A program made the translations under genes and the position numbers. This document shows, in pieces, positions 14,724 through 21,973 of a stretch of 21,973 bases of DNA; the first letter of the stretch is position 1; every line of letters starts with the position of its first letter. Below the pieces are notes generated by a model that was given only the letters and a program-made list of their open reading frames with translations, was not told the origin of the DNA and made no database searches. The DNA is from a bacterium (GTDB lineage Bacteria > Babelota > Babeliae > Babelales > RVW-14), in the NCBI GenBank assembly GCA_023249955.1, contig JAHFBR010000002.1:1-21973 (forward strand). Reading direction: 5' to 3'.

Positions 14724-17700
14724 TTATTGTGTTACCACAAAGTTGCTTGGTGTTCCATCACCTACAGCACCAAGAGCACCGAGGTTGAGACCATCAGCCA
14801 ACGCTGTAGTACCAATCGTTGCAGGAGCTGGAAGACGGATAATTTCAGAACCCGTCAACGGAGCTGGATACTTGACGCTTGCTTGCGTTGTAAAGCCCAT
14901 GCGTGAAATAAACTGCGTTGTACCAAGGTCAACACGCTTGGTTGTACCAGCCATACCCTGTGTATTGAATGGCTTGTATGACAAGAAGCTGAAGAATGGC
15001 AGTGGTGAGGTAAAGGTAAATGCTTTACCTGGGCTGCCACCAGCTGGATAATCAACAAACGCAACATCAGCTTTGCGATCGATCAAGCCTTGGCCTGATG
15101 AAAGAATGCTGTACTGTTCACCGCCAGCAAGAGGACCAGCATAATCCCAAATGTTAACAAACACTGGACTTGCAGCTGTTGCCGTGGTTGGCACAAACAT
15201 CACGTTACCGCCACCGCGAACAAGTGCAACGTCTTGGTTGCCTTGTCTCCAGATAAAGCGGTTTGCGCTACCAACAGCCATCAACGAAGCTTGGCTGGTT
15301 GAACCATCAAAGATGTTGCGGTGTTCAATGATACCTTGGTCATTTTGGACCACAATATCATTAACGTTGAACAGGCTATGAACCTGCCACTCGCCGCTTG
15401 TTGGATCAACATCTGGGTTGAACACCGGCACGGTTACGCCACTTACAACGGTTGTTGCAGCAACGCCGCCAATAACGATAGGGTTATTGCCCGATGAAGC
15501 GTTTCCGTTTGGAGCACCATCTTTATTGATGATACCGGCGCCAAGGCCAAGGAAGCCTTCGCGGTCGATATGCAACGTCGAACGAGCACCGCCCAGCAGC
15601 AGGCTGAAGTTGATGCTGTGACCTTGACGGTTGACAGTGTTACCAACTTGGAATGCACCACCTGACAAGGTTTCTGTTCCGACGAACATTTCACCTTGAC
15701 GTTGAATGCTGATGGTTACATCGGTTGTTGGTGACAGCTCGTCTGTTTCAACGCCAACAAAGGTGTTGCCGTTTACGTGCATTTGAGCGTCTTTATTCAA
15801 CCAGATCTGACCTTGACCCAAGATGCGGATGCGTGAGTTGGCTGAAGGAGCCGTGTTGCTTCCAGCATTCAGGTTGTTCTTGGCATCAGTAAATGGCAAG
15901 AAGGTTGAAGGCTCTTTTGCACCTTCAAAGATCAGTTGCGATGCATCGTTGAAGTACAACACCAAGCCAGCATTTGGATTGTCTGGCAATCTGAGTGTTG
16001 CGCCTTCTTCAAACACAAGGCGTACTTGGCCACCAAATGAGATCTGTTGCAAGAACTGACCACGACCAAAGCCGCTGAGGTCAAGCTCGCCGTTTGATGG
16101 AATGCGGATTTCATAAGGCTCTGTTGAGATGAAGGTCAAGCGGTGCATGTCAAAGTCTGCATCGTTACCAAACTTGGTTGTTGGCAGAAGCGCTTGGCGG
16201 TCTGCAACAATCAGGTTTGCGTTCAGATCAACCACACCATCGCCGAGTGGGCAGATGGTGACGTAGTCTTTGCCCAAGATGTTCCATGCGTTGAGTGAGT
16301 GCTCGTTCCAAGCTCTGCTACCCAAGCCAATGCGACCACCAAATTCAGTAAAGAGCACTGCGTGTGCGCCTTCGCTGATGAAGGTGTCAGCAACTTGGTT
16401 GCGGGTAGATTTGAGTGAAACGAATTCACGAACACGTGCAACAACTGGACGTACGCCGTCGCCGGAAATGTCAAGTGCAAATGGATCTGACATGGTAGCG
16501 CCAGCAACCTTCATTTGAACAACGTCATCACCTGGGCCAACGTACAACAAGTCTGTTGGACGTGCAGCTGGTGTGTCATTGCTTTCGGTTGCGCGGGTCA
16601 GCCACTTCATCATGTCTGAAACTGCGGCCTTGTTCTTTGGCAATTGGTTGCCTGCAGTGCCTTCGAAAGTGACGGTAGGATCTGCAAGTTCGCGGTCGAA
16701 CCAGCCGATAACCACCTCTTCAGCACCTGAACGGTTGCCAAGAGCAAGGGTACGATCGCGTTCTGTGTTTTCAAAGCTCAAGCGTACATAACCATCGGTC
16801 TCACTACGACGAGCTGCGAACATCTCGCGGGTAATATTGTATGGTTGTACACCAAAGTTCTTATCAAACGTTACTTGATCATGAGGCAGATCAATGATAC
16901 CGCTCAATTGAATGACGCGGGTGTTACCGTCAAAGTTGTAATCGTTCCAAACGCGTTGTGCAAGCATGGTTGCAAATACGCATTGGAATGGAATGCTGTC
17001 ACGTTCACCAGAACCAGGAATTGGGTTGCCGCTGGTTGGACGTGAGGCAGTTATTCTGCCACCGTGCTTAACGTACACAACGCCGCTGTTGTTGTCATTT
17101 GATACCGGAACAGCAATGCTGTTGCCATCTTTATCAAATGAACCAAAGCAGAGGATGCTACCATCAACAGACACCACTGCAGCTGGAACGCGCAGCGCAT
17201 CCAAGTTGAATGGGTTTGATTGGAAGAAGTCGGTATCAGTAATCAACGGCTCGGTTGGGTAAGGGAATGAACCAGGGAAGAAACCAGAGTCACCAGCTGG
17301 AGCATCGGTGCCGCCTGCGGTTGCTTGGATCTTGGTGTTGTTTGACCAACCAACAACCATGTTACATGTTGGCTCATAGCCACCTGGTTGCAAGAAATCA
17401 AGTGCAGGAGGTTGAGCAAACAAGAACAAGTGGTGTGCGCGGAACTTGTCTGCCTTGCCACCATTATTAGTGATCAGTTGTTGGATGTCTGGGTGGAATT
17501 GATCACCATTTGCCAATGACAAGAAGACGCGTGACGAGTTGTCTAAGGAATGCTCACCAGGTTGTGGCGCATTGTGTTTAAACACGTTAAAGAAGCAGCT
17601 TTCGGTTACGAAGTTATTGCCGCCGTCGCACATCAGGTTGAGCGAGCTACCACACATAAAGATGCGGCCATAACCGGTCAGGTTGCTATCCAATGGATCG

Positions 17701-20195
17701 CCATGATCAAAGAACTTGATGACCGAGGTGTTATCACCATTTCTGGCATTAACATCTGGAAGATCTTTGACTACAAAGCGTACGCCTGATGCGTTGAGCG
17801 ACTCTTGCAACTCAAAGATCGAGTTGAAGAATTGGATTTCTGGGAAGCGGAAACGATCTGGATCTGCGATGCGATTTGCTTCGTCATCACCCCAGTATGC
17901 GGTTCCAAACCACAGACGCTCACCACCGGTGATGCCAGGCTCTGAGTTCAATGGAATGCCGTCAACAAACTTGGTTGCATCAGAGTGACGCAGAATGCTG
18001 TCACAGAACGATGCAAAGTTGTTGAAGAACATGGTTGGTGAATTGTAACGCGCATACAAGCTGCCATCAGCAAGCAGTGGGCGCGAAATCAAATCATCAT
18101 CGCCGCTAAACACTTCGCGACCGGTATAGTCACGCAGAATGCTTGTGGCATTTACAACACCTGAATTTTGAACCAGGTTGGTGTAGTTACGTTGAACGGG
18201 GCTGTTGCAATTGAGATCTGGTCTGAATGCTGTGTTGTTTGCTACGGAGCGAACTTTCAGCTGACCTTCAACATCAAGAACGTGCTCACCTTCACCACTT
18301 TGCTTGGACTGCTCGGTTGCTGCAAGCTGGAATCCATCATAGGTTGCTGTGCCAAGCGAAAGCGCATTGGTCCAGTTAAGGTTTACGTTGTTGAGAGCAT
18401 CATCAACAGAACCTTCTGCAAAAGCAGCTAGGTTTGAGAAGTAGCCACACTTGCTGGTGCCAGCATGTTTGAGATACAGGGTACCACTACCGCGCAACAA
18501 CACCTCGGCATTCGATGGTCTTGCTTGCAGGTATGGATTTGCAGCATCAAAGGCACTTGAAACTGGTTGATAACTATCATCCAAGATGAATGGGTTACCG
18601 TTTTGGAAGAGCGCAACGTCCAAGCCGTCAACAATAAATGCTGATGGGTTGCGGCTCTTGATAAAGCCTGGGTCGCCATTAAATTCTAGCAAGCCGTAGT
18701 CACAAATTGCCAATGGATCGCACATGTTGGCGGCGCCAGAAGCGTGATCCATAAAGGTGTTGTGATAAATATCAAGCTGACCGTTTACACCAAGCACGTA
18801 GCCACGACGTGTGTTGAACAATGCGTTTGCAGGATTGGAGTTTGCCCACTCAACGCCAAAGAAGCCAGCGCCTTGTGGTGCATACAGATCCCAGTATGGA
18901 TCGGATGCAAGCTTGCCATGGTTGACAACATCGTTAACAACCAAGAGGCCGCGGCGTTGTGAAATGCTTGGATCGTATGGTTCACCAAGTTGGTTGAAGA
19001 GTTGGTTGTCTACAACACGCATGATTGCGCGGATACCAGCTGGTGTTGAGAAGTCGTAACCAGGCTCAAACCCTTCGCCCTCGTTAGGCAACACGCAACC
19101 ACTGATGGTTGAAGGATCAAAGTTTGAAACATAGTGACCGCACACAACAACGGCACCGTCGTTGAATGGATACTTTTCAATAGGCTTGTTAAAGAATGGG
19201 TTTGGTACTGGGACTTCAGTCTCGCCTGGCAGGAACTCGGCTGTATCAACCAAGTAGGCACCACGAATGGCAAGAATCATGCGGCCGGTACCGTTGTTTG
19301 ATGGGTCAAACGCAACGGCTCCATAACCATCACCAAACTCTTCGGCTGGTAAGCCGGTCAAGTTTGTTGAAAGATACGTGAAGACCGAGTTTGGTCCAAC
19401 TTCAATCAAAACACGTTGGCTTTCGTTATAGTTAGGTTGTTGACGTTGGAAAAGCACTTTGTTTCTGCCATTGCGAACGTCATCGTTTGTTTGATCCATC
19501 AACACAAATGCTTTTACACCGCCTGCGTTTGCGCTTGGTGATGGGCAATTGCTGTATTCAAGTGTTTCTGGGTCAAGCAAAACTTGGGCTCCGGTACTAT
19601 CAATCTGGCCATCAAATTTGACCGTTGTACCGTTGGCCATATTAAAGATAACCGTACCGCGACCTGCAAAAGTAAGAACTAGATCTTTATTGCTGGTGTC
19701 GGTGGTTTTACCCTGGAAGGTAAGATTATTGTCCACATTGATGGTGATAGTGTTACCACAGCTGGTGTGGAAATAAATCTGTGAACAAGGGGCATCATTA
19801 GGACCGCCTGTTGGTTGTTCAAGATATGGCTCAAAAACCACATCTTCGTTAATGTTAATGGTCATACTAGCGTTTGTTGCATCAAGCACAACGTTGCCGT
19901 TGATTTTTAATGAACAAGGGTTCCCAACCGAAGTGTTAAGATCAGGATTATATAACGTACCATAAACATTGAGTACCGGATCGACGGTAGCATCGATAGG
20001 GGCCTTGTTATGGAGCCCTGTATTTGGTGCATCGACACCAATATAATCACCGCCAGAATAAAGACCACCTGTTGTTGCAAATCCATTTGCATCAACAGCA
20101 TCACCGACAGGAAACCAATCATACGCTTTCATCTGTATGAATGGCAAACCTGCCAGCGCTGCACACAAAAGTATGCGTCTGAGGTTTTGCTTCAT
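14724..20195 (-). CDS. Giant exported beta-rich protein of unknown function
   Basis: 1823 residues from the ATG at 20195, chosen because AAGGAG lies 8 bases upstream and the protein then opens with a signal peptide (MKQNLRRILLCAALAGLPFI, cleavage likely after QMKA). The mature protein starts YDWFPVGD and is rich in Asn, Gly, Asp and short strands with turns. Recurring strand-turn units such as GRGTVIFNMANGTTVKFDG, GYGRIFMCGSSLNLMCDGG, GVVYVKHGGRITA and GQIWLNKDAQMHVNGN suggest a parallel beta-helix or similar long solenoid. There is no LPXTG, PEP-CTERM, autotransporter barrel or C-terminal aromatic; it ends GDGTPSNFVVTQ. Being this long with a signal peptide, it is likely periplasmic, surface-bound or secreted, possibly through or anchored by the barrel protein encoded next to it. 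I do not recognise the family. An in-frame start 20 codons further upstream lacks a signal peptide and is rejected. Confidence 0.75.
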   Translation of the reverse strand: MKQNLRRILLCAALAGLPFIQMKAYDWFPVGDAVDANGFATTGGLYSGGDYIGVDAPNTGLHNKAPIDATVDPVLNVYGTLYNPDLNTSVGNPCSLKINGNVVLDATNASMTININEDVVFEPYLEQPTGGPNDAPCSQIYFHTSCGNTITINVDNNLTFQGKTTDTSNKDLVLTFAGRGTVIFNMANGTTVKFDGQIDSTGAQVLLDPETLEYSNCPSPSANAGGVKAFVLMDQTNDDVRNGRNKVLFQRQQPNYNESQRVLIEVGPNSVFTYLSTNLTGLPAEEFGDGYGAVAFDPSNNGTGRMILAIRGAYLVDTAEFLPGETEVPVPNPFFNKPIEKYPFNDGAVVVCGHYVSNFDPSTISGCVLPNEGEGFEPGYDFSTPAGIRAIMRVVDNQLFNQLGEPYDPSISQRRGLLVVNDVVNHGKLASDPYWDLYAPQGAGFFGVEWANSNPANALFNTRRGYVLGVNGQLDIYHNTFMDHASGAANMCDPLAICDYGLLEFNGDPGFIKSRNPSAFIVDGLDVALFQNGNPFILDDSYQPVSSAFDAANPYLQARPSNAEVLLRGSGTLYLKHAGTSKCGYFSNLAAFAEGSVDDALNNVNLNWTNALSLGTATYDGFQLAATEQSKQSGEGEHVLDVEGQLKVRSVANNTAFRPDLNCNSPVQRNYTNLVQNSGVVNATSILRDYTGREVFSGDDDLISRPLLADGSLYARYNSPTMFFNNFASFCDSILRHSDATKFVDGIPLNSEPGITGGERLWFGTAYWGDDEANRIADPDRFRFPEIQFFNSIFELQESLNASGVRFVVKDLPDVNARNGDNTSVIKFFDHGDPLDSNLTGYGRIFMCGSSLNLMCDGGNNFVTESCFFNVFKHNAPQPGEHSLDNSSRVFLSLANGDQFHPDIQQLITNNGGKADKFRAHHLFLFAQPPALDFLQPGGYEPTCNMVVGWSNNTKIQATAGGTDAPAGDSGFFPGSFPYPTEPLITDTDFFQSNPFNLDALRVPAAVVSVDGSILCFGSFDKDGNSIAVPVSNDNNSGVVYVKHGGRITASRPTSGNPIPGSGERDSIPFQCVFATMLAQRVWNDYNFDGNTRVIQLSGIIDLPHDQVTFDKNFGVQPYNITREMFAARRSETDGYVRLSFENTERDRTLALGNRSGAEEVVIGWFDRELADPTVTFEGTAGNQLPKNKAAVSDMMKWLTRATESNDTPAARPTDLLYVGPGDDVVQMKVAGATMSDPFALDISGDGVRPVVARVREFVSLKSTRNQVADTFISEGAHAVLFTEFGGRIGLGSRAWNEHSLNAWNILGKDYVTICPLGDGVVDLNANLIVADRQALLPTTKFGNDADFDMHRLTFISTEPYEIRIPSNGELDLSGFGRGQFLQQISFGGQVRLVFEEGATLRLPDNPNAGLVLYFNDASQLIFEGAKEPSTFLPFTDAKNNLNAGSNTAPSANSRIRILGQGQIWLNKDAQMHVNGNTFVGVETDELSPTTDVTISIQRQGEMFVGTETLSGGAFQVGNTVNRQGHSINFSLLLGGARSTLHIDREGFLGLGAGIINKDGAPNGNASSGNNPIVIGGVAATTVVSGVTVPVFNPDVDPTSGEWQVHSLFNVNDIVVQNDQGIIEHRNIFDGSTSQASLMAVGSANRFIWRQGNQDVALVRGGGNVMFVPTTATAASPVFVNIWDYAGPLAGGEQYSILSSGQGLIDRKADVAFVDYPAGGSPGKAFTFTSPLPFFSFLSYKPFNTQGMAGTTKRVDLGTTQFISRMGFTTQASVKYPAPLTGSEIIRLPAPATIGTTALADGLNLGALGAVGDGTPSNFVVTQ

Positions 20196-20238
20196 AGGAC
20201 CTTCTCCTTTTTTTTGGAATACTTCCTCACACCACAAC

Positions 20239-20391
20239 TCACAATTTTTTTTCAATATCGTAGAGTAGCATATGTTTCGACGCGCCCTCCTTTCTGATGA
20301 AACTCATATGAACACTCAGTGCCGAGCCGCATGTTTGACGCGCCGCTTGATGATTGCAGAACTGCGCTGGGCGCACCTCTGGCTCAGTCAT
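20239..20391 (-). CDS. Possible small protein of 50 residues
   Basis: A leftward frame from ATG 20391 to TGA 20239, with GGAG 9 bases upstream. It begins MTEPEVRPAQFCNHQAARQT and ends HMLLYDIEKKL. It has two cysteines, no signal peptide and no membrane helix. It ends 43 bases before the start of the giant gene and would lie on the same transcript. No family is recognised; the frame may be chance, and its main support is the ribosome binding site and position. Confidence 0.25.
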   Translation of the reverse strand: MTEPEVRPAQFCNHQAARQTCGSALSVHMSFIRKEGASKHMLLYDIEKKL

Positions 20392-20472
20392 TTTGAACTT
20401 CTCCAATAGATTACCTTACCGCGTGTATGTCAAATGTCAAGGCATCCAATTCGACAACAAGACAACAAGATG

Positions 20473-20501
20473 TTACAATTTTTCCGTACAGAATCTGTAT
20501 A
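20473..20501 (+). promoter_or_regulatory. Candidate promoter of the aminotransferase gene
   Basis: TTACAA (20473-20478), 17 bases, TGTATA (20496-20501), about 53 bases before the ATG at 20555. Both boxes are moderate matches to sigma70 consensus in a strongly AT-rich stretch, so alternatives a few bases away are possible. Confidence 0.35.
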
Positions 20502-20554
20502 TACGATACTGCAACAAAAAAAGTAAAGAGTTTTATAAAATTTAAAGGTCGCTC

Positions 20555-21808
20555 ATGAACAAGCAATCGGTCCCTGCGTTTTCTCTCGCACGACAAGTAA
20601 AAAATCTTCGCCCACAGCTTCTTGCTCGTTTGGAAAAAGTTCTTGATACCCAACAGTTCATTGGGGGAGGTTTTATTGAGGCTTTTGAAAAACAATTGGC
20701 AGCGTATCTGAATGTGAAGTACGTTATTTCGTGCAACTCGGGCACCGATGCTTTGTGGATGGCGCTGCACGCGCTGCAAACACCTTCCAACGTTCCTCAG
20801 CCAGCACCATCGCGCATGGGACAGCAAGATAAAATTATTTTGACCACACCGTTTTCATTCATCGCATCATCGAGTGAAATTGCTTCGCACGGCGGACTGC
20901 CGGTGTTTATCGATATCGAACCGGAAACTTTTAATATCAATCCGGTGTTGCTGGAGCAATGGCTGCAACAGAACGCTGAGATGATTGATGGCAACGCTGT
21001 TCACCGCGCAACCAAGATGCCCATCGTCGGCCTGTTGCCGGTTGATTTGTTTGGTCAGTGCGCTGATTACGATAAACTATCGGTCATCGTCAAAAAGTGG
21101 AATTTGTGGATTGTTGAGGACTGTGCGCAGGCGCTGGGCGCTGAGTATAACGGCAAAAAAGCCGGTACGCTGGGTACCATCGGCACGTTCTCATTTTATC
21201 CAACCAAAAATCTGGGCGCATTTGGCGATGCTGGTTGCTGCGTCACGAATGATCCGGTGCTTGCTGAGCGTTTGTTGCAACTGCGCAATCACGGCAGAAA
21301 AACGGGGTACGATTATATCAGCCTGGGCATCAACAGCAGAATGGATGCATTTCAAGCGGCTATCTTGGCAGAAAAATTACCACACCTTGATGGATTTAAT
21401 GAAAGTCGTCGTGCAATAGCCGATCGCTACAATCAGGCGCTTTCACAGCTGCCATTTGTCAAAGTACCACGCACGCTGGTCGGCACCCACGTGTATCACC
21501 AGTACTGCATCTTGGTTGAAGACGCTGCTGGTAACAGTTATCGCGGGCAACTTGAGCAACATTTGGCAAACAGTGGCATTCAAACGCGCATTTTTTATCC
21601 AAAATCGCTGCCCGAAATTAGTTTTTTGAGCCCACACGCTGAGCTTACCACTGCATGCCCAATCTCGGACCGCGCGGTGAACAACATCTTGGCGCTGCCA
21701 ATGTGGCCAGAACTTGAGGATGGCGAAGTGGATTATGTTATTGAATGCGTCAAGAGCATGAATTTTGTGCCGGTAAATAAAAGTGCGGAACGCGTGGCGT
21801 GTTTGTAG
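20555..21808 (+). CDS. DegT/DnrJ/EryC1/StrS family PLP-dependent aminotransferase
   Basis: 417 residues, fold type I aminotransferase that usually converts a nucleotide-linked keto-sugar to an amino-sugar for surface glycans. The family start is clear (FIGGGFIEAFEKQLAAYLNV, then YVISCNSGTDALWMAL, which binds the cofactor phosphate). VEDCAQALGAEYNGKKAG contains the aspartate that contacts the pyridoxal ring nitrogen; the Schiff-base lysine is Lys218 (FSFYPTKNLGAFGDAGC). The C-terminal part (GINSRMDAFQAAIL, then VYHQYCILV) is also typical. Two short extra loops (about residues 75-88 and 140-152) make it slightly longer than usual. AAAGG lies 6-7 bases before the ATG. The sugar substrate cannot be told. 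It stands alone in this window; further glycan genes may lie to the right. Confidence 0.9.
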   Translation: MNKQSVPAFSLARQVKNLRPQLLARLEKVLDTQQFIGGGFIEAFEKQLAAYLNVKYVISCNSGTDALWMALHALQTPSNVPQPAPSRMGQQDKIILTTPFSFIASSSEIASHGGLPVFIDIEPETFNINPVLLEQWLQQNAEMIDGNAVHRATKMPIVGLLPVDLFGQCADYDKLSVIVKKWNLWIVEDCAQALGAEYNGKKAGTLGTIGTFSFYPTKNLGAFGDAGCCVTNDPVLAERLLQLRNHGRKTGYDYISLGINSRMDAFQAAILAEKLPHLDGFNESRRAIADRYNQALSQLPFVKVPRTLVGTHVYHQYCILVEDAAGNSYRGQLEQHLANSGIQTRIFYPKSLPEISFLSPHAELTTACPISDRAVNNILALPMWPELEDGEVDYVIECVKSMNFVPVNKSAERVACL

Positions 21809-21816
21809 GTTAAATG

Positions 21817-21930
21817 TTCGTATGGTTCGAGACGCCCTAACGGGCTCCTCACCACGAACGGATGAAGCAACCCTAACCCGCTCGTGGTGAGGAGCGAGGC
21901 CCATCGGCCGAGTGTCTCGAACCATACGAG
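21817..21930. repeat. Nested long inverted repeat (cruciform-like element)
   Basis: Outer arms at 21818-21833 and 21914-21929 pair over 16 bases (TCGTATGGTTCGAGAC). Inner arms at 21844-21857 and 21882-21895 pair over 14 bases (GCTCCTCACCACGA). Between outer and inner arms each side holds its own mini-hairpin (GCCC/GGGC at 21834-21845 and GGCC/GGCC at 21898-21909), so the whole can fold into a branched structure. It begins 8 bases after the aminotransferase stop and could end transcription in part. It resembles dispersed repeat units often misread as short proteins; it carries no gene. Confidence 0.85.
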
Positions 21931-21944
21931 CAGAACAAAAACAT

Positions 21945-21973
21945 ATGAAACAAAATTACACAGGAACATTAAT
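21945..21973 (+). CDS. Possible start of a further gene, cut by the window edge
   Basis: ATG at 21945 opens a frame that reads MKQNYTGTL before the sequence ends. There is no clear ribosome binding site (the upstream bases are A-rich), so this is a tentative call based on position after the repeat and an N-terminus that looks protein-like. Nothing can be said of its function. Confidence 0.25.

Larger units (their letters stand above)
20196..20554. other. Divergent intergenic region before the giant gene and the aminotransferase gene
   Basis: 359 bases. The left part carries the leader and ribosome binding site of the giant gene and one possible small leftward frame (20239-20391). The right part is AT-rich and holds a candidate rightward promoter (20473-20501). 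GACGCGCC occurs twice (near 20279 and 20337). No RNA gene or operator was recognised. Confidence 0.5.

Noticed and set aside
14724..20195. Chlamydia-type polymorphic membrane protein
   Set aside because: The GGAI and FXXN repeat motifs and the C-terminal autotransporter barrel of that family are absent.
21443..21925. Leftward 160-residue frame over the aminotransferase end and the inverted repeat
   Set aside because: It is a shadow of the aminotransferase gene and reads through the palindromic repeat, which often produces false short proteins.

Overview
The window looks like a piece of chromosome from a Gram-negative, probably host-associated bacterium. The Gram-negative call rests on a TamB-type envelope protein, a C-terminal-aromatic outer-membrane barrel and many Sec signal peptides. 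Large exported proteins of unknown function, a secreted clostripain-type protease, toxin-antitoxin modules and extragenic palindromic repeats recall endosymbiont lineages such as Candidatus Dependentiae (TM6) or Rickettsiales-like bacteria. That placement is an impression from gene style, not from a database match. TGA is used as a normal stop (for example at 4379-4381), so the standard bacterial code applies. No rRNA, tRNA, CRISPR array, transposase or integrase gene was seen.

Left part (1-4381): the 5' end of a leftward secreted protein, then a tightly packed rightward operon of ruvA, a type IV prepilin-like (GspH-like) gene and a TamB-like gene. The TamB-like gene meets a leftward gene end to end, and both stop codons lie inside one TGATCA palindrome.

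Middle left (4382-9472), all leftward: mntA-hepT (an MNT/HEPN toxin-antitoxin pair), leuS, a small exported protein, a transaldolase of the TalC/FSA type, and an exported coiled-coil protein. The DNA encoding the CP1 editing domain of leuS is much more AT-rich than the rest of the gene.

Middle (9473-12807): a rightward secreted C11 (clostripain-type) cysteine peptidase with a clear terminator. It is followed by a HigBA-type toxin-antitoxin operon whose toxin frame is broken while promoter and antitoxin look intact. After it come about 600 bases of non-coding DNA packed with direct and inverted repeats.

Right part (12808-20195), leftward: an 1823-residue exported, beta-rich giant protein and, 71 bases downstream, a 614-residue outer-membrane barrel. 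Both have strong ribosome binding sites, and a strong bidirectional-looking terminator hairpin follows the pair. This two-gene unit is the most likely place for undescribed biology: a giant surface or secreted protein next to a possible membrane partner.

Right end (20196-21973): a 359-base divergent gap, a rightward DegT/DnrJ/EryC1/StrS sugar aminotransferase, a nested inverted repeat of about 110 bases, and perhaps the first codons of another gene.
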